A stretch of DNA of 56,244 nt from CAZAYP01 sp964489425 [NCBI: uncultured Verrucomicrobiota bacterium]. Its GTDB lineage: Bacteria > Verrucomicrobiota > Kiritimatiellia > RZYC01. This document shows positions 45,601 through 53,500 of this stretch, piece after piece (positions within the stretch are counted from its first letter, which is position 1; every line of letters begins with the position of its first letter). The notes below the pieces were generated by a model. The model searched no databases, was not told the origin of the DNA, and saw only the letters and a list, made by a program, of their open reading frames with translations. The stretch lies in the NCBI GenBank assembly GCA_964489425.1, contig CAZAYP010000022.1, positions 16,174 through 72,417 on the forward strand. The letters run 5' to 3'. The translations under genes and the position numbers were made by a program.

Positions 45601-45630
45601 CACGGCCCGGGCGGGCCGTGCCACGTGGCG
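45601..45630. repeat. GC-rich palindrome repeat, copy 2
   Basis: CACGGCCCGGGCGGGCCGTG at 45601-45620 is an eight-pair hairpin, followed by CCACGTGGCG. It is related to the copies at 5353, 48163, 50190 and 50425. Confidence 0.7.
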
Positions 45631-45648
45631 TGACTTGGCGTCTGCCAG

Positions 45649-45711
45649 CCGCCGCGTACCCATAATATACCCATGTTTTGTTTTAGATGGTTTTTCAATT
45701 CCTGTTATTGT
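45649..45711 (+). promoter_or_regulatory. Upstream element shared with the gene at 50579
   Basis: GCCGCCGCGTACCCATAA continues with ATACCCATGTTTTGTTT and matches 50474-50510 closely. TTGTTT (45678-45683) and TATTGT (45706-45711) are 22 bases apart, as are their counterparts upstream of 50579. It may be the promoter or a regulator site of these exported-protein genes. Confidence 0.4.
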
Positions 45712-45746
45712 ACGGTGTAAATGTTATTTCAAAAGGAGGGCTGACA

Positions 45747-48110
45747 ATGTACAAAAGTATGCGTGGTTTTTATCTGACCCTGCCTATGGCGGCTATGGCG
45801 TGCATGATCATGGGCGCCACGAGCGAGGCCGCCACCATCACCATCCTCTCCAATGATTTTGAGGCGGCATGGACCGCCAGCAACACCCCGGCCGCCCTGT
45901 TCCCGGCCGGCGGCGCCTGGACCAAGCAGATCTGCAGCAACAACACCCAGTGGATCCAAGCCACCAACGGCATCAACGGCAACCCGGCGCGCAAGCGCAC
46001 CAACGCCTGGCTGAATGCCGGCACCGGCACGGACAAAAACTTCGCGCGCTTCGGCGCGGGCTCCTACGGCAACATGACCCGCCTGATCACCCCGCCGCTC
46101 AACCTCTCCGGCATGAATAGCGCCACCATGACCTTCTGGCACATCCAGGTGCCGTGGCCAGCCGACCAGGACTATTTGCGCATCCGCATGCGCACCAATG
46201 CCGTGCCCACGCAAACCGGCACCAGTTTTGGCGCGGGCTGGACAACGCTGGCCTTTTACAGCGCCGGCCAGACCAACTGGGTGGAGCGATCCCTGACGCT
46301 CAGCAACGTGTCGGAAACCGTCTACATCGCTTTCGAGGGCATCGGCGAGTATGCCTACGGCACCTGCATCGACGATGTTCTGGTGGTCGGCGACAGCAAT
46401 ACTTCGCCGGCTGTCAGCTACGAGATCACCAATCTCGTTCAGGACTTTGAGCAGGCCTGGACCGCCAGCAACACGCCGGCCGCCCAGTTTCCGGCCGGCG
46501 GCGCCTGGACCAAGCAGATTTGCAGCAACAACACCGACTGGATCCAAGCCACCAACGGCATCAACGGCAACCCGCCCCGCAAGCGTGTCGCCGCCTGGAC
46601 CAACAGCACCACCGGCACGGACAAGAACTTCGCCCGGTTCGGGGCCGGCTCGTACGGCAACATGACCCGCCTGATTACCCCGCCGCTCAATCTCTCTGGC
46701 ATGAACGGCGCCACCATGACCTTCTGGCACGTCCAGATGCCCTGGTCGGCCGACCAGGACTACCTGCGCGTGCGCATGCGTACCAATGCGCCGCCCACCC
46801 AGACCGGCACCTCCTTTGGGCTCGGCTGGACCACCCTGGCCTTCTACTCCGCGGGGCAGACCAACTGGGTGGAGCGCACCCTGGCGCTCAGCAACTTGTC
46901 GGAAACTGTCTACATCGCGTTCGAGGGCATCGGCGAGTATGGCTATGGCACCTGCATCGATGACGTAAAGATTTTTTCCACCACGAGCGCGGCGGCCCCG
47001 GTGGTAACGTATGTCCTGCGCACCAATCTGTGGCAGGATTTCGAGGTGGCCTGGACAGCCAGCAACACCCCCGCCGTCCAGTGGCCCGCCGGCGGCGCCT
47101 GGACCAAGCAGATCTGTAGTAATAACACCGACTGGATCCGGGCCACCAACGGCATCAACGGCAACCCGGGGCGCAAACGGGTCGGCGCTTGGACCAATGC
47201 CACCACCGGCACGGACAAGAACTTCGCGCGCTTTGGGGCTGGCTCCTACGGCAACATGACCCGCCTGATTACCCCAGCCATGGACCTGTCCGGCTACCTG
47301 ACACCGACCCTGCGCTTCTGGCACATCCAGGTGCCGTGGCCGGCCGACCAGGACTACCTGCGCGTGCGCATGCGCACCAACGAGCCGCCCACCCAGGTCG
47401 GCGTCTCATTCGGTAGCGGTTGGTCCACCCTGGCCTTCTACAGCACGGGCCAGACCAACTGGATTGAGCGCACCCTGGCGCTCACCAATCCGTTGTCATC
47501 AACCGTCTACATCGCTTTCGAGGGCATTGGCGAATATGCCTACGGCACCTGCATCGACGACGTCTCCATCCTCTCTATTGTAGTGCAGGCCGCGGCCGTG
47601 ACCCTGGCCGAATTCCGCGCCTACGAGCAGGACGGCCAGGTCAAAATCTGCTGGGTGACCGGGTCGGAGCGCGAAACCCTGGGCTTTAACCTGTACCGCC
47701 AGGACGATTCCGGCGCGTGGGTCCAAGTCAATGCCGCCCTCGTCCCGGCCGAAGGCTGGCCCAACGGTGGCATCGGCGCCTCGTATTGCCTGGTCGATGC
47801 GGACGCCGCTGTGGGCCGCGTGTACCAGTACAAGCTCGAGGAGATCGAGACCTCGGGCAAAATCAACACCTACGGCCCGTTCTCCGGCCAGGCCCGCGAG
47901 TTCCGCTTGAGCGTGGCGCCCGGCCAGGGCGGACCGCTGCTCCAGTGGCCGAGCCAGGCCGGCGAAAATTTTGATGTCTACTGGACGTCCAGCCTGCTCC
48001 AGCCGTTTGAGCTGCTGGAATCCGGCGTGCCGGCCACGCCCCCGATGAATTACTACATTGGCGGCAGCCAGCCGGCGCCCTACGGGTTCTACCGCATACA
48101 AGCCCGCTGA
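45747..48110 (+). CDS. Large exported protein with three choice-of-anchor J-type domains
   Basis: AAGGAGG precedes ATG 45747, giving 787 aa with a signal peptide (residues 1-28, ending SEA). Three tandem repeats of ~196 residues start at about residues 37, 233 and 431; each begins DFE.AWTASNTP and contains KNFARFGAGSYGNMTRLITP, a TFWH-type strand, and ends YIAFEGIGEY.YGTCIDDV, the layout of choice-of-anchor J / cleaved-adhesin-like beta-sandwiches. The C-terminal ~170 residues hold a fibronectin-like domain (LAEFRAYEQDGQVKICW, LGFNLYRQD) and an end module finishing GFYRIQAR that is shared with the next gene. Probably a surface or secreted adhesin-like protein; ligand unknown. Confidence 0.88.
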   Translation: MYKSMRGFYLTLPMAAMACMIMGATSEAATITILSNDFEAAWTASNTPAALFPAGGAWTKQICSNNTQWIQATNGINGNPARKRTNAWLNAGTGTDKNFARFGAGSYGNMTRLITPPLNLSGMNSATMTFWHIQVPWPADQDYLRIRMRTNAVPTQTGTSFGAGWTTLAFYSAGQTNWVERSLTLSNVSETVYIAFEGIGEYAYGTCIDDVLVVGDSNTSPAVSYEITNLVQDFEQAWTASNTPAAQFPAGGAWTKQICSNNTDWIQATNGINGNPPRKRVAAWTNSTTGTDKNFARFGAGSYGNMTRLITPPLNLSGMNGATMTFWHVQMPWSADQDYLRVRMRTNAPPTQTGTSFGLGWTTLAFYSAGQTNWVERTLALSNLSETVYIAFEGIGEYGYGTCIDDVKIFSTTSAAAPVVTYVLRTNLWQDFEVAWTASNTPAVQWPAGGAWTKQICSNNTDWIRATNGINGNPGRKRVGAWTNATTGTDKNFARFGAGSYGNMTRLITPAMDLSGYLTPTLRFWHIQVPWPADQDYLRVRMRTNEPPTQVGVSFGSGWSTLAFYSTGQTNWIERTLALTNPLSSTVYIAFEGIGEYAYGTCIDDVSILSIVVQAAAVTLAEFRAYEQDGQVKICWVTGSERETLGFNLYRQDDSGAWVQVNAALVPAEGWPNGGIGASYCLVDADAAVGRVYQYKLEEIETSGKINTYGPFSGQAREFRLSVAPGQGGPLLQWPSQAGENFDVYWTSSLLQPFELLESGVPATPPMNYYIGGSQPAPYGFYRIQAR

Positions 48111-48119
48111 CGCGGGTAC

Positions 48120-48182
48120 GACGTGGCGCGGGGCTCCTGTCCCGCGTAGTCCAGCCAAGCATCACGGCCCGGGAGGTCCGTG
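48120..48182. repeat. GC-rich double-palindrome repeat, copy 3
   Basis: GCGCGGGGCTCCTGTCCCGC near 48127 and CACGGCCCGGGAGGTCCGTG at 48163-48182, the same pair as at 5322-5372, located between two exported-protein genes. Confidence 0.7.
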
Positions 48183-48223
48183 CCACGATGCCCATAATAA
48201 ACACAAAAACCCAAAAGCAGCAT

Positions 48224-48252
48224 TTGACTTCACCAAGCCATCTGGGTAATAC
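48224..48252 (+). promoter_or_regulatory. Candidate promoter of the 610-aa exported protein gene
   Basis: TTGACT (48224-48229) and TAATAC (48247-48252) are 17 bases apart, 36 bases before the ATG at 48289. Confidence 0.4.
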
Positions 48253-48288
48253 TAAATTAATTGTTCCATCAGAATCGGAGGCAAAGTT

Positions 48289-50121
48289 ATGAACAGCAAT
48301 CAGGGTCGCATGTTGGCATCGGAGATGCGTGGTCAGAATCCGGGTTTTCCAATGATTGGAAAAAGCCGCCCCAATTTTTCCAATGTTTGGAAAACCGCGA
48401 CCGGCCTGCTGAAAGCCGCCCTTTGCGCCGCGGTCCTGGCTGCGCTGCTGCCGGCGCCGGACGTGCAGGCCGGGGTGCTGGGCGCGTGGAGAAAAGCCAA
48501 CTCGTCCACCCAGGTGGAGCCCTACTTCTCCGTGAGCAACCACCCAAACATGGCGGCGCCCGCGGCCTATTGGAAAACGAATTTCTACAAGTATAATGAC
48601 AACTCCTGGTTTTACATTGAACCGTGGTACACGGGCCGCATGGTCAACGGCATCTCGGCCACCAACTACCGCAGTTCCACCGGCAAGCCCGTGACCAACT
48701 ACATCACCTTCTCGTTCGCCATCTCCAACGGGTTCAAGGCGTCGTTCACCAACTTCATAATGAAAACAATGAACGACGAGAATGCGTGCCGGTTCATCCT
48801 GAAGACCAGCACGGACGGTTACCGCACCAACCTGTTCAACCAGCCCACCACCAACTCCTTCCGGATTTACACCAACAGTTTCGATTTGCTCAACGTGACC
48901 AACGCCCGGGTGGACCTGCGGTTGTACGGCACCGAGGCCAAGAGCCAGTGGGTGTATATATATTTCACCAACATCGTCAACACGGCTGGTTCGTACCTGA
49001 ACTACATGTGGATTATCGAGGGCGATGTGACCCGGCGGGTCACGATCATTCCCGAGACGGGGCCCCTGGCCGGCGGCAACCTGGTGCTCCTGACCAACGT
49101 GCTGGACGCGATCGGCAACGGGTCGGACATCACCAACATTGTCATTGGCACGGCGTCCACCACGGACATTGTGGGCCAGTCGACCAACTGGGTGTCCTGG
49201 GTCAACCCACCGGGCGACAGCGCCGGGCGCAAGGATCTTTTCGTGCAGTCCACCAGCGTGGGGTCGAGTCGCTTCACCTACGAATACCTGTTCAACCAGC
49301 CCGGCGGGGTGCTCACCAACGTGCCTAACAGCGGGGCGTCTACCGGCGGGTTCCCGGTGGTGATCATTGGGACCAACCTGTGCAATGGCACCACCGACGA
49401 CGTCGTCCGGGTCACCCTTTGCGGCGTCGACGCGCAGGTTGACAGCGTGGCCGGCTCGACCCAGATCATGGTCACCGCCGGCTCATACACGGGGTCCGGC
49501 CGCCGGGCGCCCACGGCGGGCGGCGCGGTCACCGGCTCCGTGGTGGTGCTTTCCACGGCTTTTGGAACGACTATTTATCCCAACAGCTTTACGTATGACG
49601 CACCAGCCGCGGTCGTCCTGTTCGATTTCTTCCTGCGCCAGGAAAACGGCGGGGTGGTGGTCTGCTGGCAGACCGCGTCCGAGGCGGACACCCAGGGCTT
49701 TGACCTGTACCGCGAGGAGGCTGGCGTGTGGGTGAAGGTGAACGCGGCCATGGTCGCGGCCCAAGGGTGGCCCAACGGCGGGATCGGCGCGGCGTACAGC
49801 GTGGCGGACCTCGCCGCCAAGGTCGATGGCACCTATCGCTACAAACTGGTGGAATACGAAACCTCAGGCAGCTCCCGCGACTACGGCCCGTTTGAGCGCT
49901 CGGTGTGGATGCCCCGGCTGAACAACTTCACGGTCACCCCCGCGGGCATTGTGCTCCAGTGGCTCAGCCGCGACCCGGAAGTGTACGACGTCATGAAGGC
50001 TTTAGACGCACGCGCCGCCTACGCGCCCGTGGCCACGGGCCTGCCGGCTACTCCGCCGGTGAACTCGTGGACCGATGAAGCCGGCACGGCGTCCGGGTTC
50101 TACCGCATCGAAGCGCGCTGA
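48289..50121 (+). CDS. Large exported protein with unrecognised N-terminal domain and TIG domains
   Basis: CGGAGG lies well placed before ATG 48289 (610 aa). Residues 1-35 are coded by a palindromic repeat (48345-48394); the real signal peptide comes after it (LLKAALCAAVLAALLPA, ending VQA at ~63). Residues ~65-245 are a domain shared with the 1372-aa protein (WKTNFYKYNDNSWFY.EPWYTG, FAISNG, NQPTTNSFRIYTNSF, YLNYMWIIEGD). Two TIG-like segments follow (GGNLVLLTNVLDAIGNGSD; GGFPVVIIGTNLCNGT), then a fibronectin-like domain (LFDFFLRQENGGVVVCWQTA, FDLYREE) and the C-terminal module ending GFYRIEAR, shared with the preceding gene. Function unknown; surface location likely. Confidence 0.85.
   Translation: MNSNQGRMLASEMRGQNPGFPMIGKSRPNFSNVWKTATGLLKAALCAAVLAALLPAPDVQAGVLGAWRKANSSTQVEPYFSVSNHPNMAAPAAYWKTNFYKYNDNSWFYIEPWYTGRMVNGISATNYRSSTGKPVTNYITFSFAISNGFKASFTNFIMKTMNDENACRFILKTSTDGYRTNLFNQPTTNSFRIYTNSFDLLNVTNARVDLRLYGTEAKSQWVYIYFTNIVNTAGSYLNYMWIIEGDVTRRVTIIPETGPLAGGNLVLLTNVLDAIGNGSDITNIVIGTASTTDIVGQSTNWVSWVNPPGDSAGRKDLFVQSTSVGSSRFTYEYLFNQPGGVLTNVPNSGASTGGFPVVIIGTNLCNGTTDDVVRVTLCGVDAQVDSVAGSTQIMVTAGSYTGSGRRAPTAGGAVTGSVVVLSTAFGTTIYPNSFTYDAPAAVVLFDFFLRQENGGVVVCWQTASEADTQGFDLYREEAGVWVKVNAAMVAAQGWPNGGIGAAYSVADLAAKVDGTYRYKLVEYETSGSSRDYGPFERSVWMPRLNNFTVTPAGIVLQWLSRDPEVYDVMKALDARAAYAPVATGLPATPPVNSWTDEAGTASGFYRIEAR
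48345..48394. repeat. Paired TTTTCCAA palindromes, copy 2, inside a coding sequence
   Basis: TTTTCCAATGATTGGAAAA at 48345-48363 and TTTTCCAATGTTTGGAAAA at 48376-48394 are separated by 12 bases, the same spacing (31 bases centre to centre) as the copy at 21892. The unit is translated in frame as part of the N-terminal extension of the 610-aa exported protein. Confidence 0.88.
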
Positions 50122-50189
50122 CGCCCTTGCGGGCGGTTCGTTCCGCAGGGGCCGTGAGCCACTATGCTTCATGACCCCAGGCCACGGCT

Positions 50190-50232
50190 TGGGCGGGCCG
50201 CGCCACGTGGCGCGGGGCTCCTGTCCCGCGCG
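50190..50232. repeat. GC-rich palindrome repeat, copy 4
   Basis: CCACGTGGCGCGGGGCTCCT followed by GTCCCGCG; the CGCGGG and CCCGCG arms can pair. A near-identical unit lies at 50425. Confidence 0.7.
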
Positions 50233-50276
50233 GATTCACATGCAGGTATCCAGCCGACCGTGCAGGAATCGGGACC

Positions 50277-50347
50277 GGAATATTTTCCCGCCAAGACGCA
50301 GAGACGCAAAGCCGGATCTGGCTTCTTGGCGTCTTAGCGTCTTGGCG
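50277..50347. repeat. GAATATT-type extragenic repeat, copy 3 (long hairpin)
   Basis: It opens GGAATATTTTCCCGCC. The arm CGCCAAGACGCAGAGACGCA (50289 on) is nearly complementary to the arm TTGGCGTCTTAGCGTCTTGG ending about 50346, with a short loop around GGATCT, so a stem of about 25 pairs can form. Confidence 0.8.
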
Positions 50348-50424
50348 CGAGCATATGAATGGTTTTTCATAATAAATGTTCGGAAAGACCGGACGGCTCA
50401 CGGTAACCGTTCGTCCCACCGGGT

Positions 50425-50457
50425 CGTGCCACGTGGCGCGGGGCTCCTGTCCCGCGT
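50425..50457. repeat. GC-rich palindrome repeat, copy 5
   Basis: GTGCCACGTGGCGCGGGGCT followed by CCTGTCCCGCG, matching copy 4 almost base for base. Confidence 0.7.
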
Positions 50458-50473
50458 GATCTGGCGGATGCCG

Positions 50474-50538
50474 GCCGCCGCATACCCAACACATACCCAC
50501 TTTTTTGTTTCTTATTTTAAAGCCGTTTTAAGTATAGT
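50474..50538 (+). promoter_or_regulatory. Upstream element shared with the gene at 45747
   Basis: GCCGCCGCATACCCAACA continues with CATACCCACTTTTTTGTTT. TTGTTT (50505-50510) and TATAGT (50533-50538) are 22 bases apart, the same spacing as upstream of 45747. The start codon lies 40 bases downstream. Confidence 0.4.
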
Positions 50539-50578
50539 GGGATTCTTTGAGGTCTACCGTATATAGCCAGAAAGGAAC

Positions 50579-53500
50579 ATGGCCATGAACCAGTTGTCTC
50601 CGAGCAGCAACCCACCGGCTGCGCGCCGGGTCATGCTATTTATCCGCCGCCAACTCATCCGCATTGCGCCACTCAGTCCGGGGTTGGTGCTGGTGGCCTT
50701 GATGATGCTGCCCAACCTGGCGCCCCGCGCCGAAATGCTGGCCGCATGGAAGAAGATGAACTCGTCGTCGGATGCGATACCTGCAGGCGCCCCGGCGCAC
50801 ACCAACCACAAAAGCCTGGCCGGCCCGGCCCTGGCGTTCTGGAAAACGAATTTCTATAAATATAACGACAACTCGTGGTTTTACGTCGAGCCATGGTACA
50901 CCGGCACCATGGTCAGCGGCGTGGCGCAGACCCAGTATTTCACGGCCAACAAAAAGCCCATGACCAACTTTTTCTCGTTCAGGTTCGCGATTTCCAACGG
51001 GTGGAAAATCACCGTCACCAATTTCATTCAGAAGTCGATGAACGACGAGCGGGCGAACGTCTTTGTGCTGCGGTCTATTGCGGATGGCTATTGCTCCAAC
51101 CTGTTCCGCCAGCCCACCACTAATTTTTTCAAGATATACACCAACAGTTTCCGGGTTTCCGCAACCAACACCCAGTTCGAAATGCGGTTGTACGGCCAGG
51201 AAGCTAAAAGTGCCTGGGTGTACCACTATTGGACCAACTGTGTGAACACGGATGGTTCCTACCTGAAATACATGTGGATTTTCGAGGGAGAGATCAAGCG
51301 GCGCATTGATGTGCTTCCGCCGGAAGGCCCGCTCGTGGGCGGCAACCGGGTGGTCATGACCAACTCCCCGCTCCGGATCGGCAACGGGTCGGACATCACC
51401 AACGTCACCGTGGGCGGGAAAAACGTGCTGGCCATCCTGGCCCAGGCGACCAACTGGGTGAGCTTCACCGTGCCGGCGGAAACCGTGCCCGGATGGAAAG
51501 ACATCGTCACATACTCCACCAGCACCGGCACGCTGGTTTGGACCGAGGACTATTACTACAATCCCACCGGCGTGGTGCTCAATGTTTCGCCCACCAGCGG
51601 CGCGACTGCCGGGGGGTACACGGTAAAAATCGGCGGCCGCAACTTCAGCAACGGCCAAGTCGGCGACGTGACCAACGTGACCTTGAAGGGTGTGGCGGTG
51701 ACGTCCATTGGTTCGTTCATGAACACCCAGGTCGTGGTCACCGCGGCCGCGGGCGCGAGCGGCCGGGGCGCCATCATCATCGACTCGGTCAGCTACGGCC
51801 ACACTGAACTGGCGGGCGGCTGGACCTACGAAGGCCCGGCCACGGTGCCCGGCATGCTGGTGTTCGGCACCAACGGCGCGATGATTTCCAGCAGCGAGGC
51901 CGCCAGCGCGGCCAAGGGCACGGATTTCGGCACCCGGGCGCTGGGCACGACCGTGACCAACTGGCTCTCCATCACCAACGACGGCACGGCGGTGCTCAAC
52001 ATCAGCGGGGTGACCACCAGCGGCACGGGCGCGGCCTATTTCCGCGTGTCCGGCATCCCAGCGACCGTGGCTGTGGGCGGGGTGGCCCATTTCAGCATCG
52101 CGTATGTCGCCGGATTGGTGGGCAGCCAGTCGGCTACGTTGCAGATGGCCAACGATTCAGCCAGCGCGACCTATTTCATCAACCTGGCCGGCGCGGCGTC
52201 CTCGACCCCCGGTCTCCAGGTGCTGGGCCATAACGGGGCGGTGATGACCAGCGGCGAGGCCGCCAGCGTGGCCAAGGGCACGGACTTTGGCGCGGTTGCG
52301 CGCGGGTACGGCGCGACCAACACCATCTCCATCACCAACAACGGCACAGGCCTCTTGACCATCAGCGGCGTGACCACCAGCGGCGCGGGTGCGGCGTATT
52401 TCCGCGTGTCCGGCATCCCCGGCAGCCTGGCGGTGGGCGCGGCGGCCGCGGTCAAGGTGGCGTTTGACGCCACCGTGGCCGGGACGCACTCGGCGGCGCT
52501 GAACATCGCCAACGACTCGCCCACCACCCCGTTCGTCATCAACCTGGCGGCGGTCACCGAGCCGGGGAGAATCGGCACGAGGGTGGCTTCAGGCGTGGCC
52601 ACGGTCGGGGCGTCGCAGGCTTCCTCCACCCCCCTGAAACCCAGCCCGATTCGCATGCAGTACGCCAACTATCACCAGCAGCATGTGTACTCCACCGCAC
52701 AACTCGAGGCGGCGGGCCTGACCAACGTGCAAATCACGGCCATGGGCTTCCACGTGACCCAGGCGAACGCTCCCCATATCGTGCCCAACTACAGGGTCCG
52801 CCTGAAAGAGACCGCGCGTACCGGATGGACCAGCAGCGACAAGAACATGGAAGCCTCCGGCCTGGCCCTGGTATTCAGCAACGCCGCGCAATCGTTCGTG
52901 GTCGGCGACACCGCCAACCTGGTTCTGGACGCGGCTTTTAACGTAGGCGCCAACACCAAACTGCTCGTCGACTGCGGGTTTGCGCTGGCGACCGAGTCCA
53001 CCCTGGGCGGTCTCATCCGGTACACCAATGTCGCCGACAGCGTGGTCGTCCTGGAACGTGATGACGCCGATGCGCTTTCGGTTTTTGATGACGCGGCCAA
53101 CAACGTCACGAACATCCTGCCGGTCATGACCGTGGCCTGGCAGCAGATGAGCCATGCCGGCGTCGTGCCCGCCAGTTGCTCGTTCACCGGCGGCATCAAC
53201 GTGACCATCAGCGGCACCAACCTGTGCGCCGGCACCCTGGGCGACGTGGCGTCCGTGACCTTGTGCGGGGCGGCCGCCACGGTGGTGAGCGTGGAAGGCT
53301 CAACCCAGATCGTGGTGCGCGCCGGGCCGGGCGGCGCGATCGGCCGCGGCATGGTGGACATCCGGTCCACCCGCATGGGCCGCACGGCCGTGGCCAACCT
53401 GTTCACGTACAACCCGCCCGGCGCCATTGGCGGCGGCTGGATCGAGGAAGGCTGGACCGAGGTCGCGAGCCTGCCGGAAGTGCGGATCAGCGGCGCGGCC

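Larger units (their letters stand above)
45390..45648. other. Non-coding gap with extragenic palindromes
   Basis: No gene. It contains GCATGAGAACAAGCATAC (near 45386, counterpart near 38087), a palindrome-like unit CTCCCCTACCTTTGCAAGG followed by AGGGGCGGCCGCAGGCCGG (45405-45445), the repeat shared with 38267 (45494-45577) and the GC-rich palindrome at 45601. Confidence 0.7.
50122..50473. other. Non-coding gap with several repeats
   Basis: No gene is seen. It holds GC-rich palindromes near 50190-50230 and 50425-50455 and the GAATATT-type repeat at 50277-50347. Confidence 0.7.
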
